From NCBI GenBank assembly GCA_963921425.1, contig OY992836.1, positions 11,253,304 through 11,317,303 of the forward strand: a stretch of DNA of 64,000 nucleotides, written 5' to 3'. Below, piece after piece: positions 36,101-47,328 of the stretch. The stretch comes from Dryas octopetala. Its lineage: Eukaryota > Streptophyta > Magnoliopsida > Rosales > Rosaceae. Positions within the stretch are counted from its first letter, which is position 1, and every line of letters starts with the position of its first letter. Made by a program: the position numbers and the translations under genes. The notes below the pieces were generated by a model. The model saw nothing but the letters and a program-made list of their open reading frames with translations, was not told the origin of the DNA and made no database searches.

Positions 36101-39100
36101 CCTTATCCGAATACATGGCCCATTGATTGGACTGCCCAAAATAGAGTAGCAAAATAATATTGAGATGCAAATATTTGGTAGTCGTATTTTCAGATGACGC
36201 TTTGCCCCTTGGGCGGTGGAGACTCGGTTTTCTATTCAAACTAAACTTTAGAATGCATGCAATGATAAAGCTATAATATAAAATAAAAAAGCATAAAGTT
36301 TGGTGAATTGGTGGGTTCAGAAAATATAAAAGCAATTAGCAATAATTATGCCTAACAACTTCTTACCCATAGTCCGCCCTTTGTTTCTGCTACCTGATTT
36401 CTTAGTTTCCCATTGTAATTGGCATTGATTAATAGTCCTAGTTGTCCCATTGAGGCAAGATTAATAAAGTTTCATTAAAAAGCACTTCACTTGAAGTCAT
36501 GCATTAACAAATAGCTACGGTAATAAAAGCGACTAGTTAAGTTTGTGACAAAAACAGATAAAATAAGTGATTTAGAGAGACAGTTGATCCCTTTTTAATT
36601 TGTACGTATTTGATGGAACCAAGTACTAACTGGCTGAGTAATTAAGTAGGGGAGGTTGTTGGATATGCTAGCTCCCAGATTTGGAGGCCCTTGTACGTCT
36701 TTGGTTTTTCTAGGCCCAGATTTTCCTTGCTTGCTACTTTCGAGAGATTTGAATCAATAAAAGTGAGTCACAGCTCATTATGGCATAGTTTTCTTGATCC
36801 TTTTTGGTGTTGATCTCTTGCTTTTGAGGGGCAGGTGGGTCACTAATTAAGCACTCGAAGAAACTAGATGTAACCATAAAATTAGTATGTGTATAGATGG
36901 TATTTATGGTAATAAGAAACGAGGGACCGTTTTGATTACCTATAAGAAACTTTAGACTTTGACTGATTACTAATATATAACAACCTATCTTATGTTATCA
37001 AATTGTTAATTTATATTATTTTTTTAGTTGAATTTTATTTAAAGACACGTATGATCCTAATTCATGAAAATTTGTCAATATAGCATACCATAGATCTATA
37101 TATCATTTGCCCAAATGATATCAATATGGCATGCCAATTCATCCCTTCTAATGTATTAATTAATCTTGTTTAAATATGTATCCATTAATCACCCCTTATT
37201 CCTTTTGGTGCTATTAATCACCTCTTAATTATTTCATTATAGCATAGTTTGTAATCTCCATCTTCGAGATTGATCCACCAACTTAACATGAAGATTTGAC
37301 TAATCGTAATAATTAATGACAATAATGTTGTTTTTGAATTAAATTGAGAGTTGTACAAATAACTCATTATTTATGGTAATTTATAATTTATAATAAACTT
37401 AAAATCAAATGAGATGAAAAAAAAAAAAAAAAAGGACTAAAATTTACATTATCATGGGTATATACACTCTTTGTATCTCTATCTCACTTACTACGTACCA
37501 AGTCACATGATAAAAGACATAAACACAAAAAGTATATACATATATTACATGGAAATTTTACTCGAATAGGAATGAAAAATAGTAGCTAGCCACGTGGTTT
37601 GTAGTAGAGAGGGGTTATTATGGCACGTGAAAGCCTGGTTTAAGTGCCCCCCTCCACACCCTCGATCTAAGCATACATTAAGAAATTGGGGACCATGAGG
37701 GACGTAGTCCATAGTGACAACTAACATGATGCTCACGTTAGTCCATTCCCAGGAGACACTGCCATGGACCATTTGCTCCCCTCCTTCAATAACGTAGGCC
37801 CCTTTCCTTAATTACCCCTCCAATACATTCCATATTTAAATTTTTTATTCATTCATTTTTTAACTATTATATAATTATTTATTATAAGCATTTAAAGGTC
37901 AACGAAAGCTACACATACCCACTTGAATTAGTAGAAGTAGATCATGCGTAAATTGGACACAGCTAAAATGAAGTCCAAAGTCTTCTCCACAAATCAGAGA
38001 GATTTTCAAATATTTAATGTTTGGACTATTGACTTTAGCAAAAGTCGTAAAGGAGGTTGTGAACTGTTCAAAATTTCAACCTCTGCTAATTGCTTTGATG
38101 TTATGTGTATTGAGTGTAACAGCTTCAAATTAAAGTACTACTTATCCGCATATAGCTAGCTTTCATACTTGGGAAGGAAGGGATCGATTGTTTGTAAATT
38201 TATAATATTATTATTAATCATAGGGTTGAAATATGTGTATGCATGGTACGTATCTCTCAAAATTGCTAGCTAGTTGTGCATGCATGTTATAGTTTAACTA
38301 GATTCATGAAGCTGACTTGGTATAATTCCGGCCATGGCTGATTGCTATATATATATGCACGTACTTATCTAATTGGGTATGCATATACATGCATGACATG
38401 AGTCAAATGGTTTGATCAATGTTGGCATAAGTTAGATGTGGATTAATTAAGATCTCAGTTGGTTGAATGTTGAACAATGCTTTAGGGAAAAGGAAAAGAT
38501 TTTCAGCTGCGATCGAGGAGATCACATTACTACATTCAGATTCATGAATCTTCTTCGTATATATCTTAATACTTCATATATATCTCATCGATTGTGTGTG
38601 ACTGTGTGTTGTGATAAATATAGTAGTACTGCAACTGTGCTACACCATTTTCATGCATGTTGTTCTTCTTTTGCTATATACATGTATGTCAAGCTATATA
38701 CATACATGTCAAGCTATATATATGGAAGAACCTCTAGCTCCACCCCATATGTGACCTCATATATATGTTCACAATTAATGAGTACACACTTCAACCCCCA
38801 AGTTTTACTGATCTTGAAAGAAATAATATTTCTACTGTCTGACTACTAAAGTTGGTAGGTATATAATTAATATTTTCGTCGAATTATTTTTTCATCAAAT
38901 AATAATATTGAAAGTTCGGACTTAGAACTTTGAGTGTAAGGAACTAAGGATAGATCAACTTTTTTTTATTTTTTATATGAAGACGGGATTTGAATTTGGA
39001 ACTTCTCCAACATTGTAAAGAAAAATACTACTAGATTAATAATTAGTTAGTAAAAATAAAAGCTCTTAATTACTAATTAACCCATACATAGCCAAAAACA

Positions 39101-40361
39101 AATTTCATATATTTCATGCTTTGAAATTGTGTTAATTAACATAAGGGCTTATAACTTCAAGGGTATGATACTTACCTCACACACAATCGCATAAGAGTTA
39201 AACTCTAACCGTGAATATGAGGTCGTAAGTGCTCTCGAAGTTCTAATCCCACATTAAACTCATGATATTAGTCATCCTAGCCAAAAAAATAAGGGTCTAG
39301 CCGGCCCAAAAATTAAGTAGAAGGCAAATTTGTCTACCGAGCGTTTGGTGGTTCTTGTCGAGTGCTCAGCGAGCATCTGCGACCTATTCTCCTGCATCTA
39401 CAATCTAAAACATGCATATACAATCTACAATATGTCATCTACAACCTAAAAAGCTGCATTTGCAATATAAAAATATGCATCTGCAATCTAAAAATATGCA
39501 GATCGAAGCAGATGCAGGATGCGCGTATCTGCATCCGCCGAGCTCTCGACAAACTACAGAGCACTCAGTTAAATTTAGATTGGTCTTCTACTTAAATTTG
39601 TATTTGGCTGGATTTCTAGTTAAAAATCTTTCAAAAACTGGACTTGGAAGTAATTTATTAAAAAAATAAAAGATAAAAAATCAACAAACTATATAAATAT
39701 TATTGTTCTTCATTTATATATAACATGTATATATGTCGATCATATTACTAGTTTATCACAAATGACAGCTACATGGAATTCACCAATATAAAACCATGCA
39801 TATATATATATATATATATATACAAATGATTCCGATTTACTTAGACAGTGGAAATCAAGTAGCTAGTTCGAAGTCACACACCACTAGTACGTACTTAATT
39901 ATGAATGGATATATATATATAGGACCATATATTGATTGATATTAGTCTTAGTCGTGCATGGTTCTTTCACACCAGGTCAAGTTTTGTCTTGTTATATCCC
40001 ATTGGGCCACAATGGGTAACATTCAAGCATGGAGATTGGAGTGTGTGCCTCAATTCCACATCAAAGGGTCTCATTCATTTATGAACCAACGTCCTATATT
40101 TCTAATTATTTGCAGCTGCAGAAAATCCAAATCAAACAATTAATCCGAGCCAAGTCGTGCAGTAATTGATCGATGATCTCCTTATTGCATTTCAGATGGG
40201 GACTCATCCAGCCAAGCTTGACAGTGAGTGTTGCTTGCTTGCGTGTACATATGGTTTGTTTACTTCACTTTTGTGCATGTTAGAATATCGTACATGTGCG
40301 GTAGTCCAATTTTATGACTTGGAAAGTAGAGGCTCTTCTTTCTTCAAAATCATTGGATCCA
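36101..40361. other. Intergenic sequence without recognised genes
   Basis: Contains degenerate ~21 bp repeats of ctacaatctaaaaatatgca at about 39405-39505 and TA-rich runs near 39800-39825. The short frames lack domain motifs. Confidence 0.6.
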
Positions 40362-40370
40362 AAAAATTTA

Positions 40371-40646
40371 GGCTTATTATGATTTTTGCCCCCTGAACTA
40401 TGATTCCATTCCTAATGTGCCCCCTGTCTTATTAATTTTATCAATTTACCCCCTAACAGTTACAACGTTATTCTAATGTACTCCTTCGTCCAATTTCCGT
40501 CTCAACTTCCTTCTATTTTGCTGATGTGGCAGGGTATATTGGTCATTTCGACCTCCCTGGACCATTCAGCACCCCATTTTTTTCACCTAGACAGCCCCCA
40601 ATTGCCACATACCCACATGTGGGACCCACCCGATGCCAGCTCAGCT
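40371..40646 (+). repeat. Left terminal inverted repeat of the MULE
   Basis: 276 bp, about 97-98% identical to the mirror of 45372-45648. Small frames inside it are mirrored in the other arm and are not genes. Confidence 0.95.
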
Positions 40647-40767
40647 GGCCCTCTTTATCTCCTCAAATCCCCATCTCTAAAACAAAAAAACACCCATGTT
40701 TTTTTTTCAGAATCGAGCTTACCTCTCTCCCTCTCTCCACTAGCATCAATTTTCTCTTCTCTTCAAA

Positions 40768-41220
40768 ATGAGTCGAAGCAGCCATCGAAGCTACCAGAGC
40801 AGGACGCACAACGAAGATGCTGATGGTGAATCATCACTGCGCTGCCACTATGGATTGGTTGCACGAATATCCACCTCCTAGACAGATTTGAATCCAGGGA
40901 GGAGGTTTCATGGGTGTCCAAAGTGGACTGGGGTGAGATTTATAGGTTGATTCTGGTTCATGGTTTATGTTTAATAATTTAGTTAGAGCTAATAATGGTT
41001 GGGTTTGCAGAAAAACACGGGTTGTGGTTTTTTCGTGTGGCTGGATCCAAAGATGTGCGATCGTTCAAGGGATGTGATCCATGGGCTGCGGAGAAGGCTT
41101 AATGGTATTGAGGGTCCTAGAGTAATGGTTGAAAGAGAGAATGCTAGAGAAAAGCGCTTGTGGGTTGCCCTGGTTGTGTCTTGGGCAATTTTCTTGGCTA
41201 TTATGCTATTAAGGGCATAA
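40768..41220 (+). pseudogene. GRF-type zinc-finger protein with C-terminal membrane segment, carried by the MULE
   Basis: Two exons, 40768-40932 and 41011-41220, join in phase 0 across a GT-AG intron. Exon 1 begins MSRSSHRSYQSRTHNEDADG and contains LRCHYGLVARIS and GRRFHGCPKWTG, the first half of a GRF zinc finger. Exon 2 has GCGFFVWLDPKMCDRS, the second half, then a basic stretch and the hydrophobic WVALVVSWAIFLAIMLL. A TAG at 40879-40881 stands inside the zinc finger, where the family usually has Trp. GRF proteins of this short finger-plus-membrane form are common in plant genomes. Finding it inside the TIRs, convergent with the transposase, suggests it belongs to the element. Confidence 0.8.
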
Positions 41221-41350
41221 GTATGGAAAATATCCAACTGGGTTTGTAATGAAATTGACAATGTATGGTTGTCTCCTGGGGAATTTTGTTGGTTATTATG
41301 CTATTAAGGGCATCAGTGTGAGAAATTGTGTTTGTAATGAAATTGACAAT
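41165..41350. repeat. Imperfect tandem duplication at the 3' end of the GRF gene
   Basis: The block ctattatgctattaagggca...ttgtaatgaaattgacaatg appears twice, about 105 bp apart, so the last GRF codons and the 3' region are duplicated. Confidence 0.75.
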
Positions 41351-41815
41351 GTATATATTATTTAGATTTTCTTTCCATATTATGCAATGAATTTGATTAG
41401 GAATGGTATGAAAACGAAATGAATATGATTATGAATAGTATGAAAAACTAAGGTGAATTGGCATGGGTTTGGACAATAAATTGACATGAATTAATGGTTG
41501 ATCCTATTTGAAATAAATTGACATAGATTTTCTGTGAAAATAAATGGACATGAATTTTGCAGTAATATGACATTATATATTGCAACCCCTGCATACCCTG
41601 CATACAATCATCCGAAAAGCAACACAAGCCTTCCAAGGTTCACAAAATGTGCCTAAAGCAACACAAGACATCCAAACATCTACACCTGCTTACAAAGTAC
41701 ACAAAACATGGCAATATGCAAGTTTTACAAAATGAGCCTAAAACCAACATCATCTTGACAATTGTCTGCCACCCATATCAAAGTTCTCAAAAAATGACTG
41801 GTTGTCTTAACATCA

Positions 41816-44729
41816 TCAATCCAACCATCCAAATGTGGCCCTCTGCAAGTTCAAACACTTCTCCCTGAATAGCTGGTTTGCAGTCTTGGGCTTCTTATTC
41901 TTGCCCTTCTTGGTGCCAGGTTGGGCTTGCTGAGGCTGGGGGTCTCCATAAGGTTGGGCTTGTTGTTGGGGGTCTCCACAAGATTGGGATGGCTGAGGCT
42001 GGGATGGACCTTGAGTGGCTTGCTGAGATGGACCTTCAAAGTTGTCATATTCATATGGACCCTCAAAGTTGTCCTGCTGAGATGGCCCTTCTTTTTGGAC
42101 ATTATTTGAAGGCCCTTCACCCTCCTGATGGCTCATATGTGATACACATCTTGCCTTCCTTAATGGATTTGTTCTCTTTGATGGTCCCTCTCCATTGTTT
42201 TGGGTCTGTCTATTGAACTACATGAAACATACAAAAAAAACAGCCAAAGTTAAATGCTAAAGTGTCAAGTAACAGGACAACACTAAAGTGTCAAGTCCAC
42301 TCACTGGTTGTTTGGTGGGCCTGCGTGCACTTCCATCTGTAGTGGTCCTTGCACTCTTAGCAGCCTGCATGTACACATGATAAAATGAGAACCAAAGCCC
42401 AACAATAGATGGCATATACATATGAAAAAATGAGAAGGCCATTATTTACCTGCTTTTTGCCCCGAGTCCCAACACTTGCTTTACAACTCCTAACATTATG
42501 CCCAATCTCTCCACAATTAGCACACTTTGTGTGGAAGTTAAACTTTTGCAGCTTGTGAGCTTGACTTGGCCTTTTGGGGCTTTCATTTGGTGCTTTAACC
42601 CTTAACTTTTTAGGTCTACCTGGCTGCTTGTGGTAAAGTGGTGGTAGCATTGGGGCTTTTCCAGTCTTTTTCCACTGATCACTACTTGGCATTGGCTCAA
42701 TCAGCTCCCTGTAGGTTCTTATGTAAGCATCTTTCTTGTAACAATTGTCCACATACTGAAGGGGATCCCCATTTAAGTAGCTTATAGCTGAGCAAGCATG
42801 AACACATGGCAGCCCACTTAGGTCCCAAGCTTTACATGAACAAGTATGCTGGACCAAATCAACCACAAAGCTCATGTTGCCACCATGCTGGATAACCTGG
42901 TATTTGTGCTTGTCTGCTGGTCTTGGAATGCACCACCTTGCCTCATCTCTAATGTCATTCAATTTCTTAACCACCCTAGGACCTACCTCATGATGCCACC
43001 TCTCAACACCTGCCCTTCTAGTGGCTGTTAACAACATCAAGTACATTCTAATCCTTTCCAACAAAGTCAGAATGGGCTTATCTCTAGCCTCCAATATAGC
43101 CATGTTGAAGGCCTCACAGTAGTTGTTAAGCATCTTTTCACACTTGAATTGGGTACTGTAATGAGAAAGAGCCCAATTCTTAGGATCTTTTTCATACAAC
43201 CACTTAAAAGCAGCCTCATCCAATTCAAGCATCTTCTTCATTTCAGCATCAAACCACTCCAGTGTGGTGGCCCTTGCTATTTTCTCCATTTGCTTCTTCA
43301 ATGCCAAACATTTGTGCTTTTGACTGAAATTAGCATATAAATGCTTAAGGCAATGTCTATGCTCTGACTCGGGGTACTGATCCTTGATGGCATTTATAAG
43401 TCCCTTCTGCTTGTCACTTAAAAATGCCCAATGATGCAAATTTTCAATGTGCAAGTCACCCCCCAGCAGCTCCAGAAACCAGTACCATGTCTCATAATTC
43501 TCCACCTCAACCACAGCATATGCTATTGGGTACATGCCATTGTTGGCATCTATCCCAACAGCACTTAGAATCTGTCCAGGATGAGGTCCTTTGATGTGAC
43601 ACCCATCTAGCCCAACTACTTTCCTACATCCCTCTAAAAAACCTCTCTTCAAGGCACCAAGACAAATGTACACCCTCTGGAACCTAATAGCATCTTGCTC
43701 ACCACCAGATGTCTTCAATATCACTGTGCTTCCCCTATTTCTCCTCAACAACTCAGCACAATAGTCCCACATTTGTCCATATTGTTGCATATATGTTCCC
43801 TCAAGTAACACAGTGGCCTTAGCCTTTGCTCTGTAGATCAATGAGGCTTGTGCATTTATCCCTGTCTCATTTAGGACCTGTTCCTTGAAAGAATTCAGCT
43901 TTCATCTCAGGTTGTAAGCAAGTTGAGTCATATACCTCTTTGCAAGCCAATCTGCAGTGAGATGCTTGCTTACTGTTTCCTTATTGCAAACATGATTGCC
44001 CACCAAGGTCTTCACATACAACTCAGAACTACCATTCTGTGAGGATGCAAACACAACAAACCCACACTTCTTCTTACAAACTGCCCTTATTGCATTTTTA
44101 TCATTTTTCACAAAATCAATTTGTCTACCACATTTCAGTGAGAACTCTTTAACAGCCTTTCTAAACAAATTAGCAGTGGCAAACTTGTCTCCCAACTTAA
44201 AATTAGGGTCCTTTAGGTCTACATCCTCATTGAATTCATGAAACTTGGGCAGTCTCCTCTTTGGTCTTTTAACTGCAGTGCCCTGCTGAGGAAGATCTTC
44301 ATCTGATGAGTTGTCTGGTGTCCTCACCTCATCATCAATTTCCTCATCCGAAACCACATTATCATCCAATTCAGCATTAGGGTCTCTGTCATCAGAAGTG
44401 GGGTCTATGTATCCCTCAAATAGTCTATCATCATCCCTCACTAGCCTAATCTCTTCATTACTAACTCCATAAAATTCATCCTCAAACAAAGGATCAGCTG
44501 CATCATCTTCCTCATCATCTTCAGACTCACCCTCCTCAGCATTATCATCTTCATCTTCAGACTCACCCTCCTCAGCATTATCATCTTCATCTTCAGGCTC
44601 ACTCTCCTCAGCATTATAATCTTCAGACTCACCATCATCTGCATTATCATCTTCAGACTCACTTTCCACCTCAATCACATTGACCCTTTCGCCATCAGCA
44701 GGTTCCACCCTCCTCTTAGTTTTTTTCAC
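41816..44729 (-). pseudogene. MURA-type transposase of the MULE, one in-frame stop
   Basis: Three exons, 44729-42450, 42364-42305 and 42217-41816, join in frame to 913 codons. The N-terminal ~150 residues are a strongly acidic repeat (EEGESEDEDDNA units). Next comes the MuDR DNA-binding domain (FKLGDKFATANLFRKAVKEF, ending with CNKETVSKHLTADWL). The MULE DDE domain follows (KVVGLDGCHIKGP, TWYWFLELLGGDL, FLSDKQKGL), then a SWIM zinc finger (CSCKAWDLSGLPCVHACSAI) and a CCHC knuckle (CANCGEIGHNVRSC). The tail is rich in GPSQQ/PQQ repeats. The single lesion seen is TGA at 43902-43904 between the DNA-binding and catalytic parts. Splice borders are GT-AG. The last two exons are inferred from phase and border fit. 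Confidence 0.92.
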
Positions 44730-45371
44730 TGGAAGTATGTTTAATGAAATTTATTAGGTGTAAGTGTGTAACAACCCTTGGCAGCATATATAAATGGAAG
44801 CCTCATTTATGCACTAAAAGACACGACACCAACCAATCTAAAACCATAAAGTTGCAACACCAGGTAAAAGACAAATTTTGTTTCCAATATTGAATGGTAG
44901 ATAAAAACCCCCAATTAAACCCCCAACCCACTATTACACAAGTACACGACACCAACCATGGACCACATTCGTTGAAAACTGGGGTCTAAAGCAATAAACA
45001 ATTCCTAACACTTCCAAAAGTTCAAAAAAGCTTTAAAATGCAAAGAATCTTGCACATGGCACACCACTCATCGATACACAATAAAACAAACCAAACAGTT
45101 CCAAAAGTCGAAAACCCTAACAGTTCCAAAAGTTCAAAAAAACTTACTTTTGTCTGGCAAATGAATCTTCAGACCTCACTTCACCAAATCAGCTCAAAAT
45201 CCCACACCCAGACGCAGAGAATCTCGGCTTCCGTCCGTGAATCTTCTGAAGAAAGGAGGCGATGCGATGATGGAACCCTAATTGCAGAGAATCTTCTGAA
45301 AACGGAGGGGATGCGATGATGGTTTGATGGAGATCGATCCAGTTGACCCAATAAGACTGGGTCCCTATGTG

Positions 45372-45648
45372 AGCTGAGCTGGCATCGGGTGGGTCCCACA
45401 TGTGGGTATGTGGCAATTGGGGGCTGTCTAGGTGGAAAAAATGGGGTGCTGAATGGTCCAGGGAGGTCGAAATGACCAATATACCCTGCCACATCAGCAA
45501 AATAGACGGAAGTTAAGACGGAAATTGGACGAAGGGGTACATTAGAATAACGTTGTAACTGTTAGGGGGTAAATTGATAAAATTAATAAGTCAGGGGGGC
45601 ACATTAGGAATGGAATCATAGTTCAGGGGGCAAAAATGATAATAAGCC
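45372..45648 (-). repeat. Right terminal inverted repeat of the MULE
   Basis: 277 bp, mirror of the left arm with one extra C. It probably contains the transposase promoter, since that gene reads inward from this end. Confidence 0.95.
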
Positions 45649-45657
45649 AAAAATTTA

Positions 45658-47040
45658 CTCTTAAAAAGACAATAATGTACATCAGGCTAACATATTTTTT
45701 AGTTAAAAAGTTAAAAACCTTTAGGTCCATTAGCTTTGCGGATTAGATGCTTGGAAATGAGTATGAGACTCTATTACCATGTTTGGTATTTAAGAAAGAG
45801 TTAGGTACGTGGGGCAACCATCTCAGACTTCAAATTATTTTATAGATCCATATGGCCGGCCCTATATATAGTGTTTAGACTCAAATCATGTAAAAAATCA
45901 TGTGAATCCCATATAGAGGGTCGACTATATATGACCATATTTTTATATGGCTCGTCTTTGGCCCCTGAAATCTGAGGATTGGCCTTGTGGTAAGTACATT
46001 GGAAATGTGATACATATTACATGATCTTATACATACAGGGAGGAATCTCAAACTCTTGGACCCTTGGGTATGCAATTCTCATGCCTTTGGAGATTCATTT
46101 GTTATATTTTATAACTGAACTACCTCGATTATAAAATACAATTTTGATACCCTTAGGTCCCTTTTGTGTTATTTGGGCCTTTGTTAGTTTGTTTGTGTTA
46201 GACATTTCGATTGGGTTTTGGGGTTTCTTCGCCTTTTGTATCTTTTAATTTAATGGGTCTATTAGTTTTAGTTTGAGTAACTGGATAGTATATTCTATTG
46301 GACTCCACCATTGGGTTTTGTGTAGCTGTTGAGTAGGCAGTGGAAGTGTGTGGTGAGGCATGTGTTAGTTTAGTGCAGGCTGCTTGTATAGGCTTAATGA
46401 AGCCTCGATTAGTTAGGGGTTAGTTTTGGGTGTGTTTGGGCTTCGGACCACCCTTATAAAAAAAAAAAACAAAACAAAAAAACAATATGTAGCTGCCTAT
46501 TTACATTTAAGAAAACTAACCCGTTTTATTTAGGGAAGACTTTCATCAAGGTTTTTTTATTTTATAATTTATTGAATAAAGCTTTATGAGTTTTAAAATT
46601 ATAACTAAAATTCAAAAATATTGTAACCATTTCATGTTATATAATATTGGTTCATTAGTTTTTATTTTTTTCGCACATACGAGGCGCCGAGCACTTGGTG
46701 GCCATTTTCGAGTGTTTGGTAGTGTATTTTTACTTCTTCATCAAGCGCTAAAGCCATATAGTTTTTTTCCAAATAAAAAATATTAGAAGGATTAAACTCT
46801 AATTTTTTTCTATTATATTTGTTTCAAATTGTCCAGTTGAAAGCTGTCTATTTATTTATTTTTTATTTTAAATCAAGGCCTAAAGGCCCAGAATAAATGA
46901 AACACTGTATAATGGCTTGAGCAGGACCTGTTGGACCTTGAGCCGGCCCAACACCAATTACATGCTAACAAATTGTGAGGGATTTGAATAAAATTTCCCT
47001 TACGGTCTTACCCAAAAAAGAATAAAATTTCTCTTACCAA
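45658..47040. other. Intergenic sequence with retroposon-like tail
   Basis: No gene. 46140-46480 is T/G-rich and ends in an A-rich tract (ataaaaaaaaaaaacaaaac), resembling the 3' end of a LINE or other retroposed sequence. Positions 45970-46080 contain ttggccttgtggtaag, which resembles a tRNA-derived SINE A box. The B box is not convincing. Confidence 0.45.
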
Positions 47041-47061
47041 ACTACATCATCACACAAGTTG

Positions 47062-47139
47062 TGACCATGTACTAGATTTTGTTTTTGGCCATGACCATGT
47101 ACTAGATTTTTTTTTTTGGCCATGGACCATGTACTAGAT
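47062..47139. repeat. Three copies of gaccatgtactagat upstream of the PPR gene
   Basis: Copies at 47062-47076, 47093-47107 and 47125-47139 are separated by T-rich spacers with ggccat. They lie 190-270 bp upstream of the PPR start codon, within the probable promoter. Confidence 0.8.
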
Positions 47140-47328
47140 AAGATTAATCACCTAGGTCCTAGAAAAACATAAAATTTTTATTTATTTATTATTGTTATTA
47201 TTAATTTTTTATATATATCTGACACAAGCCAGATATCCAAAGTTTTTGGTCAAATGCATATATCCAAAGTTCGAAACTGACTATAAGCAACATAGACCCA
47301 TGCCTTGGCTTCTGAATGTGCTTCTTAG

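Larger units (their letters stand above)
40371..45648. mobile_element. Mutator-like (MULE) DNA transposon, 5.3 kb, two genes
   Basis: Long terminal inverted repeats (40371-40646 and 45372-45648) start ggcttattat. They are flanked by a perfect 9 bp target duplication, aaaaattta, at 40362-40370 and 45649-45657. Inside lie a MURA-type transposase gene on the minus strand and a GRF zinc-finger gene on the plus strand, convergently arranged. The TIR arms differ by about 6 substitutions and one single-base indel. Each gene has one nonsense codon, so the copy appears young but recently inactivated. Confidence 0.97.

Noticed and set aside
45181..45492. Frames of about 100 codons at the MULE right end
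   Set aside because: They lie mostly in the terminal inverted repeat, and the same peptide appears mirrored at 40526-40771. They are repeat shadows.
45970..46080. Possible tRNA-derived SINE (A-box-like ttggccttgtggtaag)
   Set aside because: No convincing B box at the right distance and no target duplication located.
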